Under the pieces are notes generated by a model, which saw nothing but the letters and a program-made list of their open reading frames with translations, made no database searches and was not told where the DNA came from. Both the position numbers and the translations under genes were made by a program. This document shows, piece after piece, positions 31,350 to 40,514 of a DNA stretch of 64,000 nucleotides (position 1 is its first letter; every line of letters begins with the position of its first letter). Source of the stretch: Modestobacter sp. DSM 44400 (GTDB lineage Bacteria; Actinomycetota; Actinomycetes; Mycobacteriales; Geodermatophilaceae); contig NZ_FNOZ01000019.1 in the NCBI RefSeq assembly GCF_900107175.1, positions 21,373 to 85,372 on the forward strand, written 5' to 3'.

Positions 31350-32469
31350 GCGGCCCCCCGTTGAGGTTCCGGACACCATCATCGGTGCAGACCACGATGT
31401 CCTCGATCCGGGCGCCGCAGCGGCCGGCCAGGTAGATGCCGGGCTCGACCGAGAAGGCCATCCCGGGCTCCAGCGGCAGGTCATTACCGGCCACGACGTA
31501 GGGCGCCTCGTGGGTGTCGAGCCCGATGCCATGACCGGTGCGGTGGATGAAGTGCTCGCCCCAGCCGCCCTCGATGATCACGTCGCGGGCCACCGCGTCG
31601 ATCTGCTCGCAGGTGACCCCCGGGCGCACCGCGGCAGTGGCCGCCTCCTGCGCCTGCTGCAGCACCGCGTACCACTCCGCGACATCGGGGGCGGCAGCAC
31701 CGCCGACGACGTAGGTGCGGGTGCAGTCGGAGCGGTAGCCGGTCGCGGTCTCTCCGCCGATGTCGACGACCACCAGGTCACCGGCCTGCACGACCCGGTC
31801 GGACAGCTCGTGGTGCGGGCTGGCGCCGTTCGGCCCGGAGCCGACGATGGTGAAGTCGACGGACACGTGCCCCTCGGCCAGGATCGCCGCCGCGATGTCG
31901 GCGCCCACCTCGGCCTCGGTGCGCCCGACCCGCAGCCAGCCGGCCATGGCGGCGTGCACCCGGTCGATGGCCGCGCCGGCCAGCGCCAGCTCCTCGACCT
32001 CGGCCGGGGTCTTGACCATGCGCAGCCGGTCGATGACCGGGCTCGCCAGCTCGAGTGCTGCGCCGGGCATCGCCCGCTGCACGCCCAGCGCGTGCTCGGC
32101 CCACGTCCGGTTGCCCACCGCGATCCGGGTCGGCCTGGCGCCCAGGCGCGCGGTCACCGCCTCGGCCAGCCGGGCGAAGGCGTCGTCGGTCTCGTCCCAG
32201 GCCAGCACCTCCAGGCCGAGCGCGCCGGCTGGGGAGGCCTCGACCATGGGCACTTCGAGCCGGGGCACCACCAGCAGCGGTTCCCCGCGACGCGGGACGG
32301 CCAGCGCGGTCAGCCGCTCCATCGCGTGCGCCGAGTAGCCGCACAGGTAGCGCAGGTCGGAGCCCGGCGTGACCACCAGCAGGTCGACGCCGAGCTCGTC
32401 GGCGACCGCCCGGGCGGCGTGCACGCGATCGATCGACACCAGGAGCGAGGAGGAAGGGGCTGCGACCAC
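31324..32469 (-). CDS. Xaa-Pro dipeptidase-like M24 metallopeptidase
   Basis: Cytosolic aminopeptidase P/prolidase-type enzyme of 381 residues. The pita-bread domain metal ligands are visible: Asp in VVVDIGGETATG, Asp in YRSDCTRTY, His in GHGIGLDTHEAPYV, Glu in FSVEPGIYL and Glu in ARIEDIVV. It corresponds in position to M. tuberculosis pepE (Rv2089c), next to the 5'-3' exonuclease. It starts with GTG 32469, divergent from the exonuclease. Confidence 0.94.
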   Translation of the reverse strand: MVAAPSSSLLVSIDRVHAARAVADELGVDLLVVTPGSDLRYLCGYSAHAMERLTALAVPRRGEPLLVVPRLEVPMVEASPAGALGLEVLAWDETDDAFARLAEAVTARLGARPTRIAVGNRTWAEHALGVQRAMPGAALELASPVIDRLRMVKTPAEVEELALAGAAIDRVHAAMAGWLRVGRTEAEVGADIAAAILAEGHVSVDFTIVGSGPNGASPHHELSDRVVQAGDLVVVDIGGETATGYRSDCTRTYVVGGAAAPDVAEWYAVLQQAQEAATAAVRPGVTCEQIDAVARDVIIEGGWGEHFIHRTGHGIGLDTHEAPYVVAGNDLPLEPGMAFSVEPGIYLAGRCGARIEDIVVCTDDGVRNLNGGPRELVELPG

Positions 32470-32538
32470 GTCGGCAGACTAACCACGGGAGCCGACGAGT
32501 CGGGGCGTCGTCACCGACTCGTCACCAAGCCGGCCCGT

Positions 32539-32544
32539 TACCTT
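32539..32544 (+). promoter_or_regulatory. -10 box of a leaderless promoter (exonuclease)
   Basis: TACCTT ends six bases before GTG 32551; no Shine-Dalgarno sequence precedes the start. Confidence 0.45.
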
Positions 32545-32550
32545 CCTCGC

Positions 32551-33480
32551 GTGACCACGATGCTCCTCGACGCGGCGAGCCTGTATTTCCGGGCCTTCTA
32601 CGGGGTGCCGACCAGCGTGACCTCCCCCGACGGGCGGCCGGTCAACGCCGTCCGCGGCTTCCTGGACATGACCGCCCGGCTGATCGGCGCCCACTCCCCC
32701 GAGCGGCTGGTCGCGTGCTGGGACGACGACTGGCGGCCGGCCTTCCGGGTCGCGGCGCTGCCCTCCTACAAGGCGCACCGCGTCGCGGCCGAGGGCGGCG
32801 AGGAGGTGCCCGACGAGCTCGGCCCGCAGGTGCCGGTGCTCGTCGACGTGCTCGCGGCGGCGGGGCTGGCCCGGGTCGGGGCGCCCGGCTACGAGGCCGA
32901 CGACGTCATCGGCACGCTGGCCACCCGGGCCCGCGGGCCGGTCGACGTGGTCACCGGCGACCGGGACCTCTTCCAGCTGGTGGACGACGCCCGCGGCGTG
33001 CGCATCCTCTACACCGCCCGCGGCGGCATCAACGACCTGGACGTCGTGGACGAGTCCGCAGTGGCCGAGAAGTACGGCATCCCCGGGCGCGCCTACGCCG
33101 ACTTCGCGGTGCTGCGGGGCGACCCCAGCGACGGGCTGCCCGGGGTGTCCGGCGTGGGCGCCAAGACCGCGGCCGCGCTGATCAACGCCTTCGGGTCGCT
33201 GGCCGCCATCCGCGAGGCCGCTGCCCGCACCGCCGTCCCGACGGCCCCGCTGACCGCCGCGGTGCTCAAGAAGCTGCACGCGGCCGGCGACTACCTCGAC
33301 GCCGCCCCCGCGGTCGTCGCGGTCGTCACCACGATCGACCTGCCCCCGGTGGACGGCGCTCTGCCCCGCAGCCCCGCGGACCCCGACGCGCTGGCCGCCC
33401 TGGCCGAGGCGCACGGGCTGCAGAACTCCGTGCGCCGGCTGGGCGCGACCCTGGGCTGGGCGCCGGACGTGCTGGGATGA
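32551..33480 (+). CDS. 5'-3' exonuclease, DNA polymerase I N-terminal-like
   Basis: 309-residue stand-alone flap/5'-3' exonuclease. MLLDAASLYFRAFYGVP supplies the first metal Asp, YKAHRVAAEG the helical arch start, GYEADDVIGTLA and VVTGDRDLFQLVDD the acidic cluster, and YADFAVLRGDPSDGLPGVSG followed by VGAKTAAALI the helix-hairpin-helix. It would remove RNA primers or flaps. The orthologue Rv2090 occupies the same place in M. tuberculosis. Convergent with the DUF4333 gene (4-bp gap). Confidence 0.94.
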   Translation: MTTMLLDAASLYFRAFYGVPTSVTSPDGRPVNAVRGFLDMTARLIGAHSPERLVACWDDDWRPAFRVAALPSYKAHRVAAEGGEEVPDELGPQVPVLVDVLAAAGLARVGAPGYEADDVIGTLATRARGPVDVVTGDRDLFQLVDDARGVRILYTARGGINDLDVVDESAVAEKYGIPGRAYADFAVLRGDPSDGLPGVSGVGAKTAAALINAFGSLAAIREAAARTAVPTAPLTAAVLKKLHAAGDYLDAAPAVVAVVTTIDLPPVDGALPRSPADPDALAALAEAHGLQNSVRRLGATLGWAPDVLG

Positions 33481-33484
33481 GCGG

Positions 33485-34195
33485 TCAGCCCGCCGACCAC
33501 GTGTAGGCGGCATCGTCGCCGGTGATCGTGATGGTGATCGTCACCGGGTCGCCGTCGGCGGTGGTCCCCGAGCACTGGTAGGTACGCCCCGGCTCGACGG
33601 TCATCTGGTCGTCGCAGCGCAGCGCGACCGGGACACTGTTCCGCTCCTCGAACTGGCCGGCGACGTCGCGCTCCACCGCCCCGGGGTCGAGGGCCTTCCC
33701 ACGCAGCACCGTCGGCACCACGACCAGCACGATGATCAGCAGGGCCAGGACGGTCAGCCACAGCCACGTCCGCTTCTTCCTCCTGGTCGGCTGCGGCGGC
33801 TCCCCCCACCCACCCGGCTGGCCGTACTGCCCGTACTGCGGGGGCTGTGCGTACTGCGGCGGTCCGTACTGCGGCGGTCCGTACTGCGGCTGGCCGTACT
33901 GGCCTTCCCCGTACTGCTGGCCGTACTGCTGGCCCGATCCGTACTGGCCGTAGGGCTGCCCGTACTGGGGCTGCTGCCCGTAAGGCTGCCCGTACTGGCC
34001 TGGGGGGCCGAACTGCGGTTCCTGCCCGTATCCGCCGGTGCCCGGGGGCGGGCCGTACTGCTGGTCGGGCTGTGGCGGCGGGTACGCCCGCGCGGGGTCC
34101 TGCCGGCCCCACCCGGTAGCGGGCGGCGGGACGGGCGGCGGGCTGACCGGGCGCACGTCGTCCCGGTCGTCGTCCCCGTGCGGCGGGTGGGTCAT
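33485..34195 (-). CDS. DUF4333 membrane protein with YGQ-rich N-terminus
   Basis: 236 residues in three parts: a cytosolic N-terminal 130-residue tract of Tyr-Gly-Gln and Pro repeats (units such as QYGQPYGQ and [10 protein letters not shown]), one transmembrane helix ([20 protein letters not shown]), and an extracytoplasmic DUF4333 domain with a disulfide-type Cys pair ([20 protein letters not shown]). The function is unknown. The tract is low-complexity and probably disordered; its length would vary among strains by repeat slippage. Confidence 0.88.
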   Translation of the reverse strand: MTHPPHGDDDRDDVRPVSPPPVPPPATGWGRQDPARAYPPPQPDQQYGPPPGTGGYGQEPQFGPPGQYGQPYGQQPQYGQPYGQYGSGQQYGQQYGEGQYGQPQYGPPQYGPPQYAQPPQYGQYGQPGGWGEPPQPTRRKKRTWLWLTVLALLIIVLVVVPTVLRGKALDPGAVERDVAGQFEERNSVPVALRCDDQMTVEPGRTYQCSGTTADGDPVTITITITGDDAAYTWSAG

Positions 34196-34292
34196 CGTCG
34201 CTCCCTCGGCGACCCGGTCCGGTGCTGGCGTCCGGATGCCGGGCGCAGCGATTGTGTCCTACCTGCCCGGCGGGCGGTGCGCAACCGACCCT

Positions 34293-37130
34293 TCAGCCGC
34301 TGACCGCCACCGCCACCACGCCCCGCCGCACCCGGCCCACCGCGGCCCGGGCAACCCTGGCGAGCGACTCGTCGGCGACCTTGGCCAGCTGGTCGAGCAG
34401 GTCGACGAGCTGGCGGGCCCAGCGCACGAAGTCACCGCCGGACAGCTCCGTGCCCGCCTGCTCGGCACCGGCGAGCACCCGGTCCAGCGTCTGGCCGTCG
34501 GCCCAGCGGAAGGCCGCCCAGACGAAGCCGAGGTCGAGGTCGCGGGTCAGCGGCACCTCGTGCTCGACCTCGACGTCGGCCAGCCGGGCCCGGACGCGGC
34601 GCATCTCGGCGAGCGTCCCGGCCACCTTCCCGGCCGGGACGGCGGGCAGCCCGGGCGCCTCTCGGCGGGCCTCGAAGACCAGCGTGGAGACGCAGGCGGC
34701 CAGCTCCGCCGGCGTCAGCCCGCGGAAGACCCCACCGCGCAGGCATTCGGTGGTGAGCAGGTCGGTCTCGGACCAGATACGGGCCAGCCGACGTCCGGCG
34801 TCGGTGACCAGGGGTCGTTCCTCGACCGGCTCGTCCGGCGCCGGCTCGGATGCCGCGCCGGCCGCCTCCGGCACCAGGTAGCCCAGCTCCTCGAGCACGT
34901 CGCAGGTCCGGTCGAACTGGCGGGTCAGCGACCCGGTGCGCTCGGCCATCTGCCGGTGCAGTGCCTCGGCGGCACGCAGCTCGCGCAGCCACCGTTCGGC
35001 GGCCCGCACCCGCTCCTCCCGGTCGGGCAGCCCATGCACCGGGTGTGCCCGCAGTGCGTGCCGCAGGTCGCCCAGCACCGGGTCGTCCGCGGCGGCCGAA
35101 CGGCCCTTGGTGCGCCGCGCGCCGAGGTCGTTCTCGACCCGCGCCGCCCGCAGCGTGGAGGCAAGGTCGCGGCGGGCGTGCGGGCTGCGGTGGTTGAAGT
35201 TCTTCGGTACCCGCACGCGGGCCAGCGCGGTCACCGGCGAAGGGAAGTCGACGGCGGACAGCCGGCCGGCCCACCGGTCCTCGGTCAGCACCAGCGGCCG
35301 CGGCTCGACGAGCTCGGTGACGCCGGGGTCGAGGACGACCGCCAGCCCCTGCCGGCGGCCCGACGGCACCCGGATGACGTCGCCGGCGCGCAACGCGGCC
35401 AGTGACTCGCTGGCTTCCAGTCGGCGCTTGGCCTGTGAGTCGCGGGACAGGGCCTTCTCCCGCTCGGAGATCTCCGCGCGGATGCGCGCGTAACCGGCGA
35501 CGTCCCCGGCGTCGGAGTGCATCTCCCCGGCCAGCCGCTGCGCGTCGGCCTCGTGCCGGGCGGCGGAGCGCGCCAGGCCGACCACGGAGCGGTCCACCTG
35601 GAACTGCGCGAAGGACGACGCCAGCAACTCCCGGGCCCGGGCGCGGCCGAAGGAGCCCACCAGGTTGACCGCCATGTTGTAGCTCGGCCGAAACGAGGAG
35701 CGCAGCGGATAAGTGCGGGTGCTGGCCAGCCCGGCCACCAGCGTGGGGTCGACGCCGGGCGCCCAGACGACGACCGCATGCCCCTCGATGTCGATGCCGC
35801 GGCGGCCGGCCCGGCCGGTGAGCTGGGTGTACTCCCCCGGTGTGACGTCGACGTGCGCCTCGCCGTTCCACTTCACCAGCCGCTCGAGCACCACCGACCG
35901 GGCCGGCATGTTGATCCCCAGCGCCAGGGTCTCGGTGGCGAACACCGCCTTGACCAGCCCGCGGACGAAGCATTCCTCGACGGTCTCCTTGAAGACGGGG
36001 ACCAGCCCGGCGTGGTGGGCGGCGAACCCGGCGAGCAGGCCCTCCCGCCACTCCCAGAACCCCAGGACGTGCAGGTCCTCTTCCGGCAGCGACCCGGTGC
36101 GGCGGTCGATCACCTCGGCGATCGCCGACCGCTCGGCCTCGTCGGTCAGCCGCATCCCCGAGGCCAGGCACTGGTGGACGGCGGCGTCGCAGCCGTTTCG
36201 GCTGAACACGAACGTGATCGCCGGCAGCAGCCCGGCCCGGTCCAGCCGTTCCACGACCTCGGGCCGGCCAGGGGGCCGGTAGCGCGACTTGTGGCTGAAG
36301 CCACTGCGCGCGCCGCCTCCGCCGGACCAGGCGTCGTAGCGGCGCTCCTGCTCCTTGACGTAGCGGACCAGTTCGGGGTCGACGACGGCCGCGCCGCGTT
36401 CGCGTGTGGACCGGCCGCGCGGGGTCTCATCGAGTTCGGCGGCGTGCGCCGCCGGGCGCAGCGCGAACAGGTCGAACACCCGGGAACCCACGAGCATGTG
36501 CTGCCACAGCGGGATCGGCCGGACCTCGCTCACCACGACCCGGGTGTGGCCGCGGACGGTGACCAGCCACTCGCCGAACTCCTCGGCGTTGCTGACCGTC
36601 GCCGACAGCGACACCAGCGCGACCGAGTCGCGCAGGTGGATGATCACCTCCTCCCACACCGCGCCGCGGAACCGGTCGGCGAGGTAGTGCACCTCGTCCA
36701 TCACCACGTAGCCGAGGTCGGCCAGCGCCGGGGAGTCGGCGTAGAGCATGTTGCGCAGCACCTCGGTGGTCATCACCACCACCGGAGCGTCGCCGTTGAT
36801 CGCGTTGTCGCCGGTCAGCAGGCCGACCTTCGCCGGGCCGTAGCGGTCGACCAGGTCGGCGTACTTCTGGTTGGACAGCGCCTTGATCGGGGTCGTGTAG
36901 AACGCTTTGCGACCCTCGCTGAGGGCCTTGTGCACGGCGAACTCGCCCACCACGGTCTTGCCGGCCCCGGTCGGGGCGCAGACCAGAACGCCAGCGCCCT
37001 CCTCCACGGCCTCGCACGCCTCGACCTGGAACGGGTCCAGCGAGAAGCCGAGGTCGGCGGTGAAGCCGGCGAGCGTGGGGTGGCGGGTGCGCCGCCGCGC
37101 GGCTGCGTACCGCTCCGCCGGGCTGGACAT
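34293..37130 (-). CDS. helY: SKI2/Mtr4-like DEAD/DEAH RNA helicase HelY
   Basis: 945-residue superfamily 2 helicase. Motif I is CAPTGAGKT (residues 51-59), motif II DEVH (145-148), motif III SLSATVSNAEEF, motif V GINMPAR and motif VI QLTGRAGRRGID. The C-terminal 450 residues match the Ski2/DSHCT-type helical domain of the mycobacterial Rv2092c protein. Eukaryotic relatives feed RNA to the exosome; the actinobacterial role is not settled. The start at ATG 37130 is supported by a leaderless promoter box. It lies downstream of tatC as in mycobacteria. Confidence 0.95.
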   Translation of the reverse strand: MSSPAERYAAARRRTRHPTLAGFTADLGFSLDPFQVEACEAVEEGAGVLVCAPTGAGKTVVGEFAVHKALSEGRKAFYTTPIKALSNQKYADLVDRYGPAKVGLLTGDNAINGDAPVVVMTTEVLRNMLYADSPALADLGYVVMDEVHYLADRFRGAVWEEVIIHLRDSVALVSLSATVSNAEEFGEWLVTVRGHTRVVVSEVRPIPLWQHMLVGSRVFDLFALRPAAHAAELDETPRGRSTRERGAAVVDPELVRYVKEQERRYDAWSGGGGARSGFSHKSRYRPPGRPEVVERLDRAGLLPAITFVFSRNGCDAAVHQCLASGMRLTDEAERSAIAEVIDRRTGSLPEEDLHVLGFWEWREGLLAGFAAHHAGLVPVFKETVEECFVRGLVKAVFATETLALGINMPARSVVLERLVKWNGEAHVDVTPGEYTQLTGRAGRRGIDIEGHAVVVWAPGVDPTLVAGLASTRTYPLRSSFRPSYNMAVNLVGSFGRARARELLASSFAQFQVDRSVVGLARSAARHEADAQRLAGEMHSDAGDVAGYARIRAEISEREKALSRDSQAKRRLEASESLAALRAGDVIRVPSGRRQGLAVVLDPGVTELVEPRPLVLTEDRWAGRLSAVDFPSPVTALARVRVPKNFNHRSPHARRDLASTLRAARVENDLGARRTKGRSAAADDPVLGDLRHALRAHPVHGLPDREERVRAAERWLRELRAAEALHRQMAERTGSLTRQFDRTCDVLEELGYLVPEAAGAASEPAPDEPVEERPLVTDAGRRLARIWSETDLLTTECLRGGVFRGLTPAELAACVSTLVFEARREAPGLPAVPAGKVAGTLAEMRRVRARLADVEVEHEVPLTRDLDLGFVWAAFRWADGQTLDRVLAGAEQAGTELSGGDFVRWARQLVDLLDQLAKVADESLARVARAAVGRVRRGVVAVAVSG

Positions 37131-37136
37131 GACCCA

Positions 37137-37142
37137 ACCGTA
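37137..37142 (-). promoter_or_regulatory. -10 box of a leaderless promoter (helY)
   Basis: TACGGT on the minus strand ends six bases before the helY ATG. Confidence 0.5.
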
Positions 37143-37175
37143 AGCGCAGGCACCGACACCGCGCGGGGTGGAACC

Positions 37176-37882
37176 TCAGCCCCGGGCGTGCCCGGGAGCG
37201 CTACCCACGACGGTCAGCGCGCCGGGCACGCACACCGACGTCGCCGGCAGCGGGCGGACCGGCTCACCATCGGCGTAGGTGACCAGTCCCTCGCCCTCGA
37301 GCGTCACCTCGCGGCCGCGCAGCACGGTCACTGCGGGTCTTCGACGTGCGTCCCGGCCCGCCAGCCGCGGGCGGGTGCGCAGCAGCTCCAGCCGGCCGAT
37401 CGGGCCGACGACGACCACCTCGAGGAGACCGTCGGCCGGGTCGGCGTCCGGGCAGATCAGGCCACCGCCGTAGCAGGCGGTGTTCCCGACGGCGACGAGG
37501 GTGACCTCCCGCCGGCTGGTCACGCCGTCGACGGTGAGGGTGACCGTGCGGGGTCGCAGCTGCAGCAGCTCGGCCACGATGGCCACGTCGTAGCGGCGCG
37601 GACCGCGGGGCCGGCGGAGCCGGCTTGCGCGGTCGGTCACCGCGGAGTCGAAGCCGCAGCACAGCACGATCGACCACCCGCGCTCCCCGGCGGCCACCGC
37701 GGCGGGGACGGCGTCGGCCACGGGGGTGTGCCCCTGCCGCGCGGCCCCGCCCCGGGTGCCGGCGCTCGATACCCGGACGGTCAGCCCCGCGGCGGAAAAG
37801 GCCGACCGGACGTCGGCGGCTGCACTGGCTCCCAGCTCCGGCCGGCCGCCCCGTTGACCAGCAGAGCCACGTCATCGGGCAT
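37176..37882 (-). pseudogene. Diacylglycerol kinase-family protein lacking its catalytic core
   Basis: The ATG at 37882 opens MPDDVALLVNGAAGR, a worn version of the DAGK opening, then shifts frame to AAADVRSAFSAAGLTVRVSS and AVPAAVAAGERGWS. From there it jumps to CCGFDSAVTDRASRLRRPRG and the intact C-terminal domain (VTLVAVGNTACYGGGLICPD, VTLEGEGLVTYADGEPVRPL). The segment that should hold the nucleotide-binding GGDGT motif is deleted. At least one frameshift plus an internal deletion rule out kinase activity. It sits four bases from the tatC stop. Confidence 0.8.
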
Positions 37883-37885
37883 GGG

Positions 37886-38818
37886 TCAGCGCGGCGTGGT
37901 GGTCGGCTCGTCGATCGGGGCGGGCGCGTCGTCCAGCCGGACCGTCGGGGCCACCAGCGGGGACGCCTCGTCGTCGTCCAGGCCGGCCAGCCCGTCGGCG
38001 ACCGCCCGCCGGGCGCGGCGCTTGTCGACGACCCGGGCCACCTGGATGGCCAGCTCGAACAGCACGATCATCGGCCCGGCCATCAGCAGCATGGTGAACG
38101 GGTCCTGGGTGGGCGTGATGAACGCGGCGAAGACGATGGTGAGGAAGAAGATCCACCGGCGGGACCTGGACAGCACCGCGTAGGTCAGGACGCCGATCAG
38201 GTTGAGCACGACGGCGATCAGCGGGACCTCGAAGCTGACCCCGAAGGCCAGCAGGATGGAGATGACGAAGCCGATGTAGTCCTGGGCGGTCAGTGCGATC
38301 GCCACGTCGTCCCCGGCCAGGCCCAGCAGCAGCGTGAGGCCGGCCTTGAGCGAGAAGTACGCGAGCACCGCGCCCAGGGCGAACAGCGAGCTGGAGGCCG
38401 CGACGAACGCCACGCCGTAGCGCTTCTCGTTGCGTTTGAGGCCTGGGGTGATGAAGCCCCAGATCTGGTACAGCCAGAACGGCGCCGAGACGACGACGCC
38501 GCCGATGAAGGCGATCTTCAGCCGGATCAGGGCGCCGCCGAAGACGTCGGTCACCAGAAGCCGGCAGTCACCGGTCGTGGAGCCGGTCCCGAGCGCCCGA
38601 TCGTCGCCCGGGATCGAGCAGTAGGGCGCCCGGATGAACGTGCCCAGCCCGTGCTCGTACCACCAGAAGCAGACGGCGGTGCCGAGGAGGATGAACAGCA
38701 GCGCGATCGCGATCCGGTTGCGCAGCTCCTTGAGGTGCGCAACGAGGGTCATCGTCGCCTCGTCGTCCCGGGGGGGACGACGGGGCCGACGATCGCGCGT
38801 GCGCCCTGCGGTGGTCAC
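37886..38818 (-). CDS. tatC: Twin-arginine translocase subunit TatC
   Basis: Core receptor of the Tat system that exports folded proteins with twin-arginine signals. 310 residues, six transmembrane helices. MTLVAHLKELRNRIAIALL is the conserved N-terminal motif; ALIRLKIAFIGGVVVSAPFW, LYQIWGFITPGLKRNEKRY and IVFAAFITPTQDPFTMLLMA are further hallmarks. Two cysteines lie in the first periplasmic loop. The C-terminal tail is long and acidic. Its start lies 20 bases after the tatA stop, so tatA and tatC are cotranscribed. Confidence 0.97.
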   Translation of the reverse strand: MTTAGRTRDRRPRRPPRDDEATMTLVAHLKELRNRIAIALLFILLGTAVCFWWYEHGLGTFIRAPYCSIPGDDRALGTGSTTGDCRLLVTDVFGGALIRLKIAFIGGVVVSAPFWLYQIWGFITPGLKRNEKRYGVAFVAASSSLFALGAVLAYFSLKAGLTLLLGLAGDDVAIALTAQDYIGFVISILLAFGVSFEVPLIAVVLNLIGVLTYAVLSRSRRWIFFLTIVFAAFITPTQDPFTMLLMAGPMIVLFELAIQVARVVDKRRARRAVADGLAGLDDDEASPLVAPTVRLDDAPAPIDEPTTTPR

Positions 38819-38837
38819 GGGCGGTCAGTGCGAGAGG

Positions 38838-39185
38838 TCAGCGGGTGCCGTCGACCGGGGTCGACGCGCGGTCCCGATCGGCGCGGGCACGCAGCTCGGC
38901 CGCACGGAGCTCGGCGGCGCGCGCCTCGGCCTCGCGGTCGGCGGCACCGTAGTCGACCGTGCTGCTCGGGGCGAAGGCCGCGGCCGGGGCGGCGATCTGG
39001 CCCTGCACCGGGGTGATGGGAGGGACGTCCGCAGCGCGGTCGTCGTCCTTCATGCCCTTCATCTCGCTCTTGAAGATGCGCATCGAGCGCCCCATGGAGC
39101 GGGAGGCGTCGGGCAGCTTCTTGTAACCGAAGAGCAGCAGGACGGCCAGGATGATCAGGCCGATCTCCATCGGGCCGAGGTTCAT
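38838..39185 (-). CDS. tatA: Twin-arginine translocase subunit TatA
   Basis: Pore-forming Tat component, 115 residues. The single N-terminal helix GPMEIGLIILAVLLLFGYKK is followed by LPDASRSMGRSMRIFKSEMK, the amphipathic helix of TatA/E proteins. The remaining tail is acidic and Ala-rich, as in other actinobacteria. I chose ATG 39185; an upstream in-frame ATG adds only ten residues with no ribosome-binding site. Confidence 0.96.
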   Translation of the reverse strand: MNLGPMEIGLIILAVLLLFGYKKLPDASRSMGRSMRIFKSEMKGMKDDDRAADVPPITPVQGQIAAPAAAFAPSSTVDYGAADREAEARAAELRAAELRARADRDRASTPVDGTR

Positions 39186-39269
39186 CGGGTCCTCCGAGTC
39201 GTGGGGTGGGGCCAACTCTACGCGTGAGCGGCGACAGTTCCGGGTCCTGGACGAGCGTCCGGGAGGTGT

Positions 39270-39479
39270 TCAGCGGGGCGTCGTCGTCCCGTCGTCCGGT
39301 CGCTGGGCGGCGACGCGGTCCGCCGTGGCCCGCACCTCGGCCAGGACCGGACGCAGTTGGCCCTCCAGCCCCCGGAGTTCCCGGATGAGCCGCTGGAGGG
39401 CGCCGAGCACGCCGAAGGCGATGCCGCCGAGCACCAGCACGGCCAGGACGGCGACGACGATCCACACGACGAGCAACAC
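39270..39479 (-). CDS. Small single-pass membrane protein
   Basis: 69 residues: one N-terminal hydrophobic helix (LLVVWIVVAVLAVLVLGGIA) and an amphipathic C-terminal helix (LIRELRGLEGQLRPVLAEVR). The layout resembles TatA/TatB in miniature, but no Tat motif (Phe-Gly after the helix) is present. It lies between pafC and tatA in the same direction and is probably part of the operon. Function unknown. Confidence 0.7.
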   Translation of the reverse strand: MLLVVWIVVAVLAVLVLGGIAFGVLGALQRLIRELRGLEGQLRPVLAEVRATADRVAAQRPDDGTTTPR

Positions 39480-39548
39480 GGACAGGACCCTAACCGCCGC
39501 TGATGTGGTCCGCCTGTGTCAACGGCCTCCCATTCCGAGTGCCTCCGT

Positions 39549-40514
39549 TCAGTCGGCGTAGCGGGCCAGTGCGACGCGAGCCTCGGCCGCGACCTGCTGC
39601 CCCAGCTCGGCGGGCTCGTCGACAAGGGCCGAGCCCCCGAGGGAGGCCACCAGCCGGCGCGCCCAGGCGAGGTCGGCGGTGCGCACCGCCACCGCCAGCC
39701 CACCGGGCGGGTCCTCGACCGGGGTGACCTCCTCGACCGGGTAGTAGTCGGCCACCCAGCGGGCCGTGCGGGCCAGCCGCAGCCGGACCAGCGGCTCGTC
39801 CTCGGCCGGCTGGTAGAGCCCCGAGTCGACGTCCCGTTCGGCGGCCTGCGGCGGCGGCGCGGCCGGCTCGGCCAGCACCACGACGTCGTCGACGCGGTCG
39901 AGCCGGAACAGTCGCACGGCCTCGACCCGGCGGCACCAGGCCTCCAGGTACCAGTGGCCGTCGACGAGCAGGAGCCGCATCGGGTCGACGGTGCGCTCGG
40001 TGCGCTCGTCGCGGCTGGGCACGTAGTACTGCAGGTGCAGGGCGCGACCCCGCTCCAGCCCCTCCCGGACAACGGCCAGCGCCTGCTCACGGGCGTCCAC
40101 GCTGACCGCGACCGGGGCCGCCAGTTCGGCGGCGTGCCCGGCGGCGGCCGACACCTTGGCCAGCGCCCGGCTGACCGCCTCGCCCTCGGCCAGGCCCGGC
40201 AGGTCCAGCAGGGTCCGCAGGGCGACGGTCAGCGCGACCGCCTCGTCGGTGGTCAGCCGAAGGGGCCGCACCATGCCGGCGGTGAAGGTGACCCGCACCC
40301 GGTCGCCCTCGAAGGCCAGGTCGATGAGGTCACCGGGGCCGTGGCCGGGCAGCCCGCACACCCACAGCAGGTCCAGGTCGCGGCGCAGCTGGGCCTCGGA
40401 CACGCCGAAGTCGGCGGCGGCGTCGGCCAGCCGGACGCCGTCCGGGCGGGCCGTCAGGTACGGGACGAGGGCCAGCAGCCGGGTCATCCGGTCGGCGGCG
40501 CCTGGACTGGTCAT
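39549..40514 (-). CDS. pafC: WYL-domain transcription factor PafC
   Basis: Second subunit of the PafBC activator of the LexA-independent DNA-damage response, as known in mycobacteria. 321 residues: N-terminal winged helix (VRLADAAADFGVSEAQLRRD), then the WYL core with LLVDGHWYLEAWCRRVEAVR and FRLDRVDDVVVL, and a WCX C-terminal domain. Its ATG overlaps the pafB stop by four bases, fitting heterodimer production. Confidence 0.94.
   Translation of the reverse strand: MTSPGAADRMTRLLALVPYLTARPDGVRLADAAADFGVSEAQLRRDLDLLWVCGLPGHGPGDLIDLAFEGDRVRVTFTAGMVRPLRLTTDEAVALTVALRTLLDLPGLAEGEAVSRALAKVSAAAGHAAELAAPVAVSVDAREQALAVVREGLERGRALHLQYYVPSRDERTERTVDPMRLLLVDGHWYLEAWCRRVEAVRLFRLDRVDDVVVLAEPAAPPPQAAERDVDSGLYQPAEDEPLVRLRLARTARWVADYYPVEEVTPVEDPPGGLAVAVRTADLAWARRLVASLGGSALVDEPAELGQQVAAEARVALARYAD

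Noticed and set aside
33800..34100. Regular repeat pattern resembling a repeat array
   Set aside because: It is the coding sequence of Tyr-Gly-Gln/Pro repeats in the DUF4333 protein; there are no unique spacers as in CRISPR.
35517..38183. 888-codon open frame on the plus strand
   Set aside because: Antisense to helY and tatC, with a low-complexity His/Arg/Gly-rich translation.
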